DNA from: a virus
IMG/VR virus record: IMGVR_UViG_3300030329_005612
Span: 1-64,000 of that record
DNA length: 64,000 nt
Strand: one strand, 5' to 3'
Numbering within the stretch: the first letter of the stretch is position 1; every line of letters starts with the position of its first letter. Shown here one piece after another: positions 12,572 to 19,062 of the stretch. The notes beneath the pieces are model-generated. The model saw only the letters and a program-made list of their open reading frames with translations. It was not told the origin of the DNA and ran no database searches. The translations under genes and the position numbers were made by a program.

Positions 12572-12600
12572 AGTTTAAAATAAATTAAAAAATAATGCAA
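12572..12600 (-). promoter_or_regulatory. Sigma70-type promoter
   Basis: TTGCAT (12595-12600), 17 bp and TAAACT (12572-12577), 8 nt from ATG 12563. The promoter overlaps the end of the upstream 47-aa gene region. Confidence 0.5.
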
Positions 12601-12608
12601 GCCTTTTC

Positions 12609-12752
12609 TTAAAAAAGTATCCTCATTATCATGTGATGTTTCTTACTTTCTTTCGGGCTATCATTTTTACATTCTTCATCGCCCTTTTTGCAGAATTTTC
12701 CTGCCTTGTCTCGGTTTATATTTACAGATTTGTGATTCACTTTTTGCTTCAT
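12609..12752 (-). CDS. Hypothetical basic protein, 47 aa
   Basis: MKQKVNHKSVNINRDKAGKF is followed by a Cys pair (FCKKGDEEC) and a Lys/His-rich tail. The ATG is 6 nt after a well-formed promoter, which supports it despite its size. Confidence 0.55.
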   Translation of the reverse strand: MKQKVNHKSVNINRDKAGKFCKKGDEECKNDSPKESKKHHMIMRILF

Positions 12753-12758
12753 GTGTAG

Positions 12759-12787
12759 ATATTAAAATAAATTAAAATAGAAGTCAA
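12759..12787 (-). promoter_or_regulatory. Leaderless sigma70-type promoter
   Basis: TTGACT (12782-12787), 17 bp and TAATAT (12759-12764), 6 nt from ATG 12752. Confidence 0.6.
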
Positions 12788-12823
12788 TAAAAAAAACCCT
12801 CACACCAATTACTGATGTAAGGG
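12788..12823 (-). terminator. Rho-independent terminator
   Basis: Minus-strand CCCTTACATCA pairs with TTGGTGTGAGGG, then eight T. It ends the 12947-13207 gene. Confidence 0.7.
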
Positions 12824-12946
12824 AACATTATGAAAAGATAAGAAGTGTTAAAGAAGGTCAAAATCATCAAAAACCCGTGAGCGGTTCTCCCGCCCCTCTA
12901 TTCTTCTTATGTCCGTATTATATTGCAGAATAGATTATTTGTCAAA

Positions 12947-13207
12947 TTAAAATGGCTCATTATTTATTTCTTTTAGTTCAGCAATTCCAGTGGGGATTTC
13001 TCTGTAATTATCTTTCGGCTTCCACTCCTTATTTTCGGCTAGTTGGCGAGTATTGGCGGCGAGTTCGTCCGCTGCTCTACCATGAGGCTCCTCGATAATA
13101 TATATTTGCCGCCATTCATCTAGCGTCCAGAAGCATTCATGCCATGCAGCCTCATATCTACGCGCCCATTTGAGTTGCTTTTCTGTAATTTTTTTCTTTC
13201 TTGGCAT
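12947..13207 (-). CDS. Hypothetical protein, 86 aa
   Basis: A basic, aromatic-rich N-terminus (KQLKWARRYEAAWHECFWTL) and a Glu/Asn-rich C-terminus. Unrecognised. It has a consensus promoter and a terminator of its own. Confidence 0.75.
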   Translation of the reverse strand: MPRKKKITEKQLKWARRYEAAWHECFWTLDEWRQIYIIEEPHGRAADELAANTRQLAENKEWKPKDNYREIPTGIAELKEINNEPF

Positions 13208-13213
13208 TGTATT

Positions 13214-13241
13214 ATTATATCTATAATTGATGTGATGTCAA
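13214..13241 (-). promoter_or_regulatory. Leaderless consensus promoter
   Basis: TTGACA (13236-13241), 16 bp and perfect TATAAT (13214-13219), 6 nt from ATG 13207. Confidence 0.7.
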
Positions 13242-13409
13242 GTATTATATTTAAATTCATTAAAATATATTAAAATTCATTTAAAATTGCCGCGCCTAAA
13301 TTTTGTTAAAAAACTTCTTTTAGCCCAAAAAAACGTCTTTTTACCTCTAAAACCAGCTTATTTCGCCAAAAATCATTAAAAATTTTAGTCTATATTTTCG
13401 ACTTTTTGG

Positions 13410-13475
13410 TTAGTAATCTAGTGTCTTAACATAGAGTACAACACACAATAAAATTATTAATGCTACTATTATCAT
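13410..13475 (-). CDS. 21-aa membrane peptide
   Basis: MIIVALIILLCVVLYVKTLDY is almost entirely one transmembrane span. It starts 3 bp after the stop of the 34-aa membrane peptide, so the two are probably co-expressed. Confidence 0.4.
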   Translation of the reverse strand: MIIVALIILLCVVLYVKTLDY

Positions 13476-13478
13476 ATC

Positions 13479-13583
13479 CTATCCATCAAAGTCATTATCA
13501 TCAAACCAACCGCTTTTGACAAGCCAAAAAGCTGCCCCGACCATGATGGCCGTTGTTATTATGATTTTAATTAAGTCACTCAT
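13479..13583 (-). CDS. 34-aa membrane peptide
   Basis: MSDLIKIIITTAIMVGAAFW then LVKSGWFDDNDFDG: one transmembrane span with an acidic C-terminus. It belongs to a group of tiny membrane peptides in this stretch. Confidence 0.5.
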   Translation of the reverse strand: MSDLIKIIITTAIMVGAAFWLVKSGWFDDNDFDG

Positions 13584-13810
13584 TGTATTTGACTTTTCTC
13601 TATTAGTAATTACACTATTTATTTGATTTAATTTCATTTGTTTTATGGTATATAGTATCGAATAATATCAGAATAGATTTAGTAATTTAAAATGAGTTTA
13701 AATATAAATTTTAAATACTACCCACCACTCCAACACATATTAAAAAACAACACCTTTATTTGCTATATTCCCTATATGTATTATCCCTATTAGAAAAGAA
13801 GAAGAAACAT
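13584..13810. other. AT-rich intergenic stretch
   Basis: Very AT-rich, with no gene seen. A plus-strand TTGACT lies near 13590 but has no target. Confidence 0.4.
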
Positions 13811-13837
13811 AAAAAAAGCCCCAAAAATGGGGCAATT
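13811..13837 (-). terminator. Rho-independent terminator
   Basis: Minus-strand GCCCC-ATTTTT-GGGGC followed by seven T, 17 bp after the stop of the 25-aa peptide gene. Confidence 0.8.
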
Positions 13838-13853
13838 TTAAACTAAATTAAAA

Positions 13854-13931
13854 TTAATAGTCACCAGAATCTACCCTGCGGTACTCATAAATAAACACCA
13901 CAATCATAAAAATTAAAAACGCAACAGTCAT
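13854..13931 (-). CDS. 25-aa membrane peptide
   Basis: MTVAFLIFMIVVFIYEYRRV then DSGDY: one transmembrane span with a positive then acidic tail. A strong promoter at 14001-14029 and a terminator directly downstream frame it, so the transcript appears dedicated to it. An overlapping 31-codon frame starting at 13980 (MNKTVLKH) cannot be excluded. Confidence 0.5.
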   Translation of the reverse strand: MTVAFLIFMIVVFIYEYRRVDSGDY

Positions 13932-14000
13932 ATATAATAAGACTTTCTCTGTAGATATGTTTAAGGACTGTTTTGTTCATATATTACCCCACTTTGCTAC

Positions 14001-14029
14001 ATAATAAGACACTTTCCCCCACTTGTCAA
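14001..14029 (-). promoter_or_regulatory. Sigma70-type promoter
   Basis: TTGACA (14024-14029), 17 bp and TATTAT (14001-14006). It drives the membrane-peptide transcript with a leader of about 65 nt. Confidence 0.6.
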
Positions 14030-14307
14030 GTTATTCCATTAACTGTGCCGTCTGGCCCGATTTCCAATCCACGATGCCGCTCCATGTCACGAACATCTGT
14101 GTACCAGTGTTTACTAAAGCTCGGTACAGTTTCGGGATAGTGAATGTGTTCTTCGACTGGACGGTTGCGGTTGTATTCTTTACGCACTTCTTCTTCGTCG
14201 CGCTTCTGCCACTCCAGTTCAATGAATCGGCGTATCGCTACGGCATCTCCACCTACGGCAAATTCAAGTTTTCTGTAAACTTCGTCTAGGATTTTTGTAT
14301 CATTCAT
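14026..14307 (-). CDS. Hypothetical protein, 93 aa
   Basis: A charged helical protein (FIELEWQKRDEEEVRKEYN) with a His-rich middle and Gly-rich end. Unrecognised. Its stop overlaps the downstream promoter. Confidence 0.75.
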   Translation of the reverse strand: MNDTKILDEVYRKLEFAVGGDAVAIRRFIELEWQKRDEEEVRKEYNRNRPVEEHIHYPETVPSFSKHWYTDVRDMERHRGLEIGPDGTVNGIT

Positions 14308-14325
14308 ATTAATTAATTTTTGTTA

Positions 14326-14640
14326 TTACTTTCTTTGCGTTGTTAAGATTTTGGAAATTATGCGCTTGATTGCTTTTTTGCGCCCCTTTCCTCCGCTGGT
14401 TAAATGAAAGCCCCCGCAAACATTACATCCATAAAAATTAAATATCTTGCCAGTGTCTTTGTGGAGTCGTAGTAGCCCAGCGGCAACATCCTTCATGCTA
14501 TCTAGTTTAGATTTATTTATGCAACTTCTGTATATTTCAGCCTGTCGCTCTTTACTTAACTTTAAAAAGTTAGCCCAGTTGATGCGCCCCCTTAATGGAG
14601 GGGATTGCTTATTCTCAAACCATTTTTTTAAGGTTTTCAT
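14326..14640 (-). CDS. Hypothetical protein, 104 aa, zinc-binding-like
   Basis: YGCNVCGGFHLTSGGKGRKK near the C-terminus resembles a half zinc finger (CxxC...H), with a basic tail. The N-terminus is helical and basic. Such short C2H proteins are frequent in phages; function unknown. Confidence 0.7.
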   Translation of the reverse strand: MKTLKKWFENKQSPPLRGRINWANFLKLSKERQAEIYRSCINKSKLDSMKDVAAGLLRLHKDTGKIFNFYGCNVCGGFHLTSGGKGRKKAIKRIISKILTTQRK

Positions 14641-14666
14641 TAATTCTTTCTTTTAAACTCTCTGAT

Positions 14667-14954
14667 TCATAGTTCGTAGTTTTTTAACAACTCTAGTTCT
14701 TTTTCTACCCCCTCCTCACTCAACCATCCTTTAACATCGTCGCCCCATCCGAGGGGGTCACACATTCTGCCATGCGGCCCAAATACACCAATCTCGTATA
14801 AGCCACTTGCTTTTTCCCACTCACGATTGCCGTATGAATTTCCATGCCTAACTACGGAAACACTATAACCATTCTCTAACTCCACATAGGCTTGGATTGC
14901 ATCCTTCCCATGCGTTTCAGATATGTCGTGAAACTCTAAATCTTTAAACTTCAT
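14667..14954 (-). CDS. Hypothetical protein, 95 aa
   Basis: ATG 14954 (MKFKDLEFHD) is preferred: GGGAGAAAGG lies upstream and a longer frame would overlap the neighbour. The beta-rich region (AYVELENGYSVSVVRH, GLYEIGVFGPHG) suggests a small beta-domain. Unrecognised. Confidence 0.7.
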   Translation of the reverse strand: MKFKDLEFHDISETHGKDAIQAYVELENGYSVSVVRHGNSYGNREWEKASGLYEIGVFGPHGRMCDPLGWGDDVKGWLSEEGVEKELELLKNYEL

Positions 14955-14973
14955 TTTCTTTATACCTTTCTCC

Positions 14974-15174
14974 CTAATTCTTTTTTGGAAAATAGTTCTT
15001 CTCTCCATACTTTTTGCACTCTTGCGCCCACCAATCGTTTTTCTTCTTGTTTATTTTTTCGGGGTTAGCTTCTTGGAGTGATGTGCTGTAAGGTTGGCGG
15101 TGTACGCCTATTCGTCGCGGCCCGTTTGTCTCAGTGGGGTTTGAGTGGCTGTCTATTTTTCCTTCTTGTTTCAT
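14974..15174 (-). CDS. Hypothetical protein, 66 aa
   Basis: A polar, Asn- and Lys-rich protein with low-complexity ends, ending in WWAQECKKYGEKNYFPKKN. Unrecognised. It is part of the 14.3-16.9 kb run of small co-oriented genes. Confidence 0.65.
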   Translation of the reverse strand: MKQEGKIDSHSNPTETNGPRRIGVHRQPYSTSLQEANPEKINKKKNDWWAQECKKYGEKNYFPKKN

Positions 15175-15176
15175 TT

Positions 15177-15356
15177 TTAATCCTCGTAACTATCTATTAG
15201 TTTCATTAGTGCTGCATCTACGTTTTGCTGGTTGTCTATCTTTCGAGCGAAGTCCTCGATACCCTGCTCGTCCACAGGAACCTTTACATACTCATCAAGG
15301 AAACGCTTGTAAGCGTCCCATGATTGGATAACAGTGTCAAGTAATTCTTTTTCCAT
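15177..15356 (-). CDS. Hypothetical acidic helical protein, 59 aa
   Basis: MEKELLDTVIQSWDAYKRFL is followed by charged helices. TAA is 3 nt from the next ATG. Unrecognised. Confidence 0.65.
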   Translation of the reverse strand: MEKELLDTVIQSWDAYKRFLDEYVKVPVDEQGIEDFARKIDNQQNVDAALMKLIDSYED

Positions 15357-15385
15357 CGGATATATATAATTTAAATAACATTAAA

Positions 15386-15589
15386 TTATGAATGTTTATC
15401 TAAAAGTTTTTCTAATTTTCCTGCTTCTTGGGTCAAGTCCATTGTGTCTCCATCCTCTTTGGAGATTAAAGAATAAATAATACAATCATTCAAACCCAAG
15501 CTGTCTGGCCCTTGACCAACCATCTTCCATCCCAAGTTGCTCTTGAGTCTCTTTTTCGCCCAGTCGTCTATTTTAACTTTAACAATCAC
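15386..15589 (-). CDS. Hypothetical protein, 67 aa
   Basis: An N-terminal strand MIVKVKIDDW, then a helical acidic C-terminus. It overlaps the upstream gene by ATGA-type coupling. Unrecognised. Confidence 0.7.
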   Translation of the reverse strand: MIVKVKIDDWAKKRLKSNLGWKMVGQGPDSLGLNDCIIYSLISKEDGDTMDLTQEAGKLEKLLDKHS

Positions 15590-15774
15590 CGTTCAATCTT
15601 TTCAAAGTGTTTGTCTACAATGTCGAGAATATCTTCTTTCATCTCATCATCAGTCTTAACTTCTCGACCAAGCTCTGTGTAACCAAGGTCATGACCTATG
15701 TCTCTTAACTGCACAAAGTATTTTTCAACTTCTTCGTGAATGTCTGCTTTAACGTCTAGTATCTTGTATTCCAT
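15586..15774 (-). CDS. Hypothetical acidic protein, 62 aa
   Basis: A highly charged, helical protein (VEKYFVQLRDIGHDLGY, DEMKEDILDIVDKHFEKI). AAGGA precedes the start. Unrecognised. Confidence 0.7.
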   Translation of the reverse strand: MEYKILDVKADIHEEVEKYFVQLRDIGHDLGYTELGREVKTDDEMKEDILDIVDKHFEKIER

Positions 15775-15777
15775 AAT

Positions 15778-15957
15778 TTAATCCTTCAATTCAAATGCTT
15801 CAACGGTACTTTCGTCAGGGTTCCATTGCATAGACCCTTCGTAGTCTCCAATGTTCTCCTCAATCATTTCCTCTGCCTCTACTCTACTATTGGCTTCAAC
15901 CACTTTTTCGCCATGAGCGTAGTAGGTCTTTGACCATGTTACTGCATATTTTTTCAT
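15778..15957 (-). CDS. Hypothetical acidic protein, 59 aa
   Basis: MKKYAVTWSKTYYAHGEKVV then an acidic tail. GGAGG lies 8 nt before the start. The short strand-then-helix plan resembles neighbours 15961-16134 and 1148-1354. Confidence 0.65.
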   Translation of the reverse strand: MKKYAVTWSKTYYAHGEKVVEANSRVEAEEMIEENIGDYEGSMQWNPDESTVEAFELKD

Positions 15958-15960
15958 AAT

Positions 15961-16134
15961 TTAGTCCTCCAATTTTTTAACATCAACGCACGATGCGCCA
16001 ACGATAGATAGTCCTGTTTCGTCGCATTGCTCCCCAACACCCTCTTGCATAATTGCGTGAAGCCAGTGTTCGGTTGCGCGAGAATAATTATCCTCGCCTT
16101 CTACTAGAATTTTAATGGTTGCTTGATACTTCAT
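15961..16134 (-). CDS. Hypothetical protein, 57 aa
   Basis: MKYQATIKILVEGEDNYSRA then a helix and a strand (LSIVGASCVDVKKLED), like a small beta-alpha-beta unit. Part of the coupled operon. Confidence 0.65.
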   Translation of the reverse strand: MKYQATIKILVEGEDNYSRATEHWLHAIMQEGVGEQCDETGLSIVGASCVDVKKLED

Positions 16135-16135
16135 T

Positions 16136-16309
16136 TTAACTCAATTCGTGTTGAAAGCATTCTACTTCACCACTTCCGTCTTTCATCTTTAGAATGTAAA
16201 TTTTATGCTTACCATTTCTCCCGTGCTTATCAACTATCGTGCCGTAGCCAGAGCAAACACCTTCGTCTGGGTCAGTCCAATATACTTCGTCTCCAATTTC
16301 GAGATTCAT
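16136..16309 (-). CDS. Hypothetical SH3-like small protein, 57 aa
   Basis: MNLEIGDEVYWTDPDEGVCS, GYGTIVDKHGRNGKHKIYIL and a final strand give the pattern of short beta-barrel SH3-like phage proteins. GGAGG lies 5 nt from the ATG, which follows the previous TAA directly. Confidence 0.65.
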   Translation of the reverse strand: MNLEIGDEVYWTDPDEGVCSGYGTIVDKHGRNGKHKIYILKMKDGSGEVECFQHELS

Positions 16310-16471
16310 TTAGTCCTCCCTCATTAAATCATTCATAAAGTCCTGCATCTGATGGATAGCCTCATAATTATTCATGCCATCCACATCACTTTGAACGCCT
16401 TCATCTTCTGCTACTTGCGCTCCCAAGTCTGCGAGCTTCAACACCCGCTCCATTGCTTCTCTGTTAGTCAT
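16310..16471 (-). CDS. Hypothetical acidic helical protein, 53 aa
   Basis: MTNREAMERVLKLADLGAQV then an acidic, Met-rich helix. It is joined to the next gene by TAAATG. Confidence 0.6.
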   Translation of the reverse strand: MTNREAMERVLKLADLGAQVAEDEGVQSDVDGMNNYEAIHQMQDFMNDLMRED

Positions 16472-16478
16472 AAATATT

Positions 16479-16655
16479 TTAATCATCCATTAGGCTGTCG
16501 CCTTTATAGGTTATGTTTTTTTCTATTTTGTATGTATAATTTTTGGGGTTTAGATTGTTTTGTTTTAAAAAATCTTTGGCGTCCTTAATCGTAGAGGCTT
16601 GCATTATCCCGATGGATGTTTTCTTTCCCTTTTTTTTGGCTAGAACGTATTTCAT
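16479..16655 (-). CDS. Hypothetical basic protein, 58 aa
   Basis: MKYVLAKKKGKKTSIGIMQA, TIKDAKDFLKQNNL and YTYKIEKNITYKGDS suggest a small alpha/beta protein. Its first part overlaps the end of the 16585-16749 frame by about 70 nt. Confidence 0.6.
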   Translation of the reverse strand: MKYVLAKKKGKKTSIGIMQASTIKDAKDFLKQNNLNPKNYTYKIEKNITYKGDSLMDD

Positions 16656-16749
16656 TATGCTTTCGATTCCTCTCTCTTTCTTTTAGATAATTTTTTAATG
16701 CTGCTTCTGCCTTGTAGAAGGCATGGCTAGATGTGTTGTCATGCTCCAT
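16585..16749 (-). CDS. Hypothetical charged protein, 54 aa
   Basis: MEHDNTSSHAFYKAEAALKN then a Glu/Arg/Lys-rich helix. The long out-of-frame overlap with the next gene makes its C-terminus uncertain. Confidence 0.45.
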   Translation of the reverse strand: MEHDNTSSHAFYKAEAALKNYLKERERNRKHNEIRSSQKKGKENIHRDNASLYD

Positions 16750-16869
16750 TTATTTCTTTTTCTTTTTGGAAAATCTTTCAGCTATCTCCTCACCTACAGG
16801 GCCAGAAAGGAGCAGTATAACAACTGGTATGAGGAACATCGTAAGAATATAAATAACAAGGAATGTCAT
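16750..16869 (-). CDS. 39-aa membrane peptide
   Basis: An N-terminal transmembrane span FLVIYILTMFLIPVVILLL, then GPVGEEIAERFSKKKKK, an amphipathic cationic tail. TAA joins the next ATG. The layout resembles small membrane-anchored phage peptides. Confidence 0.55.
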   Translation of the reverse strand: MTFLVIYILTMFLIPVVILLLSGPVGEEIAERFSKKKKK

Positions 16870-16884
16870 ATTTAATTAATTTAA

Positions 16885-17094
16885 TTATAGGTTAAATTCA
16901 AGTTGCTCAACAGTGTCAATGCACCCGATGGCGTCAATGTATTCAGTGTCAGTAAAAACGTCTCTAATGCGCTTCTGGAGGGCATTAATGACCTCCTGCT
17001 TCTCTCTGGTGAGGCACTCATCGGGACTCCTGTGGTCACTTTGAACGCGAAAACACATTTCAAAAGTGTGTGTGTATTTGTAGTAGTTTTTCAT
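16885..17094 (-). CDS. Hypothetical protein, 69 aa
   Basis: An aromatic N-terminus, then a helical region REKQEVINALQKRIRDVF and an acidic end. First gene after a promoter. Unrecognised. Confidence 0.65.
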   Translation of the reverse strand: MKNYYKYTHTFEMCFRVQSDHRSPDECLTREKQEVINALQKRIRDVFTDTEYIDAIGCIDTVEQLEFNL

Positions 17095-17102
17095 CTGTAT
17101 AA

Positions 17103-17131
17103 ATGCTACATTAGTTTAAAAAATAAGTCAA
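17103..17131 (-). promoter_or_regulatory. Sigma70-type promoter
   Basis: TTGACT (17126-17131), 17 bp and TAGCAT (17103-17108), 8 nt from ATG 17094. Confidence 0.6.
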
Positions 17132-17134
17132 GCA

Positions 17135-17422
17135 TTATTCAACACCAATTAATTCAACAATCTCTTTACCGTTCCAGTTGTATTCCTTGTCAAATACTTT
17201 TTTGACATTATGTTTGTGGTCTAGTTGGAGATAGTGGATGGTTCCCTGAGTTCCAACAAGACAGTCTACATCCTTGATAGCCACCCGCGCTTTTCCACCA
17301 TCATTACTCTTAATTAAGATATGGGTAGCACCATACGGTGGACGTGGAATTTTTATCCCTGCTATATTTTTGTATGGTTTTTTTTGAAAAGGCACTTTAA
17401 TTTCCTTCGTTTTGAAAGCCAC
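17135..17422 (-). CDS. Hypothetical protein, 95 aa
   Basis: A basic N-terminus (KTKEIKVPFQKKPYKN) then strands IKIPRPPYGATHILIKSNDG and GTIHYLQLDHKHNVKKVF. A small beta protein of unknown function. Confidence 0.7.
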   Translation of the reverse strand: MAFKTKEIKVPFQKKPYKNIAGIKIPRPPYGATHILIKSNDGGKARVAIKDVDCLVGTQGTIHYLQLDHKHNVKKVFDKEYNWNGKEIVELIGVE

Positions 17423-17580
17423 CTGTTTACGAACACCTTTGCTTCATCAAGAGATATTTGTGGAGAAAAATGATTTTTAAAAGACACAATTAAATACGGC
17501 AAAAAGTAATCCCCGTCATCTATTTCTGTGTGTTTTTCTTCCAGCCACTCTGACATTTCTCTGTGTGTAGGTTGGGTCAT
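17362..17580 (-). CDS. Hypothetical protein, 72 aa
   Basis: Helical (HREMSEWLEEKHTEIDDGDY, DEAKVFVNRWLSKRRKL). Its last 20 codons overlap the next gene in another frame. Unrecognised. Confidence 0.6.
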   Translation of the reverse strand: MTQPTHREMSEWLEEKHTEIDDGDYFLPYLIVSFKNHFSPQISLDEAKVFVNRWLSKRRKLKCLFKKNHTKI

Positions 17581-17611
17581 TTTAATTTAAAAAAAATAAA
17601 AAAATAAAATC

Positions 17612-17660
17612 AAAAAAAGAGAGAGTGCCAAAGTCGAAAGCAAAACTTTGACACCCTCCC
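17612..17660 (-). terminator. Rho-independent terminator
   Basis: Minus-strand GGGTGTCAAAG pairs with CTTTGGCACTC and is followed by CTCTTTTTTT. It ends the rIIB-like transcript. Confidence 0.75.
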
Positions 17661-17670
17661 TCAGTGTGGG

Positions 17671-18552
17671 CTAGTTGTTGCTAGGGTTACTTCCACCAAG
17701 CTCGTCAATGATGTCTTGCTTCGCTTGATGGTAGCCCTTTTGCCAACCAGCACCGTATGATGCGGCGGTTTCGTCAACGGAAGCTACATCGTCAACCCAC
17801 TCGCTCTCATCATAGTCTCCGTAGATACCATCATCTAGCGGACGATCAATGGTTTCGTGAATCGCCACTACTTTATACTTTGCAGTACGCAGTTTTTGGC
17901 AACTACAATCCACTGGCACACTGACCACATCACTTGGGTCAATCTCCACACGCATTAGATGTCCTCCACCAGATGCGTAACCCTTGGCGTATTCATACGA
18001 ACCCGCATGAAAACCTTGACTGCAACCAATATTGGCATCATCACAAACAGTGTTGCGCGTCATTTCCAATATCTGACCTACACTGTTATCAAAACTATTA
18101 GTGTGGAAGTCCTTAAAATCGCCCGTAACACCTTTGTAGGCAATGAAATTGCCGTCTGGAGTGATGGGCATATTCTTATGCTCCAAGAACGTATAAAGTT
18201 CGTTTACAGCACGGCGTGACGGGTTCGCCATAAGTTTACCAAGAAAGCGCACAAGAGGCTTAAAGGGTAATCCCTGCTGCATAAAATTAAGAATCTTATC
18301 AACAACAAGGTTGTGAACTATTTCACCGTCATAAAGAACCGCACCGTTTTCAACGCTAACTTTCGACTCCGCATCAGCGTAATCTTCAACCGCTTTGGAA
18401 ACGTCGAATAAACCTTCAAGACGCTCATATTCTTCGTTGTTGAGCGCATCCATCGCTTGTGTCCACGCTGGATGGTCAGCGTTCATTGTCAAAGCCTTTC
18501 CTTCGATAACGACCATTAGGCTCTTTTCTGTCAGAATGTATGGTATCTTCAT
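17671..18552 (-). CDS. rIIB: rIIB-like protein, 293 aa
   Basis: It contains the conserved block FLEHKNMPITPDGNFIAYKG, then DFHTNSFDNSVGQILEM and the Cys/His motif CSQGFHAGSYEYAKGY found in phage rIIB-like proteins. T4 rIIB is similar in length (312 aa) and acts with membrane-associated rIIA to exclude superinfecting phages. The N-terminal part (VVIEGKALTMNADHPAW) also fits. It lies one gene away from the rIIA-like gene, as in T4-like phages. The promoter is its own. Confidence 0.75.
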   Translation of the reverse strand: MKIPYILTEKSLMVVIEGKALTMNADHPAWTQAMDALNNEEYERLEGLFDVSKAVEDYADAESKVSVENGAVLYDGEIVHNLVVDKILNFMQQGLPFKPLVRFLGKLMANPSRRAVNELYTFLEHKNMPITPDGNFIAYKGVTGDFKDFHTNSFDNSVGQILEMTRNTVCDDANIGCSQGFHAGSYEYAKGYASGGGHLMRVEIDPSDVVSVPVDCSCQKLRTAKYKVVAIHETIDRPLDDGIYGDYDESEWVDDVASVDETAASYGAGWQKGYHQAKQDIIDELGGSNPSNN

Positions 18553-18561
18553 AGTGTTTAT

Positions 18562-18590
18562 ATATTAGTTGAAATTGAGATTTGAGTCAA
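18562..18590 (-). promoter_or_regulatory. Sigma70-type promoter
   Basis: TTGACT (18585-18590), 17 bp and TAATAT (18562-18567), 9 nt from the rIIB-like ATG. Confidence 0.65.
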
Positions 18591-18604
18591 GAACTTTTTT
18601 AAAT

Positions 18605-18964
18605 TTATTTAGTCTCCATTACTTTTTTGACTTTTCTTACAACTTCATCGACAACTCCAAAATTTAAACTTCCACACAGTTGACCACTCAACTCATAACC
18701 GTCCCAGTTATTCCCAAAGTGAACTCGACAAGTAGATGCGTGCTCGTAAGTTTCATTATTCCAGCTATATGTTCGTAGGGATGACTTACCCCGAATATGA
18801 ATCGTAACCCACGGAGACTTGTTTTGAACATTTTTTAATCTGACGGTAGCAGTATTCGCTCGAAAGCTACCTGTGGATGTGCGTGGAACAATATCATCCT
18901 TGTCGATTACTTTCATGTCCGCCAGTGTTACTGTTCTGCTGGATTTTTCCCAATTGATTTTCAT
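18605..18964 (-). CDS. Hypothetical protein between rIIA and rIIB, 119 aa
   Basis: A beta-rich basic protein (RTVTLADMKVIDKDD, VRLKNVQNKSPWVTIHIRG, CRVHFGNNWDGYEL). Unrecognised; its place suggests a role linked to the rII functions. Confidence 0.7.
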   Translation of the reverse strand: MKINWEKSSRTVTLADMKVIDKDDIVPRTSTGSFRANTATVRLKNVQNKSPWVTIHIRGKSSLRTYSWNNETYEHASTCRVHFGNNWDGYELSGQLCGSLNFGVVDEVVRKVKKVMETK

Positions 18965-18999
18965 AAGTTTAATTTAATTAATTTAATTATGGACGAGTT

Positions 19000-19041
19000 T
19001 TAAAAGAGGAGGCTCCCGCGAATGCACACACGAGAACCTCC
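19000..19041 (-). terminator. Terminator-like hairpin
   Basis: Minus-strand GGAGGTTCTCGTG pairs imperfectly with CGCGGGAGCCTCC, followed by TCTTTT. It lies after the rIIA-like gene. Confidence 0.6.
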
Positions 19042-19062
19042 CCAGCACCGAATGCCAGTCCA

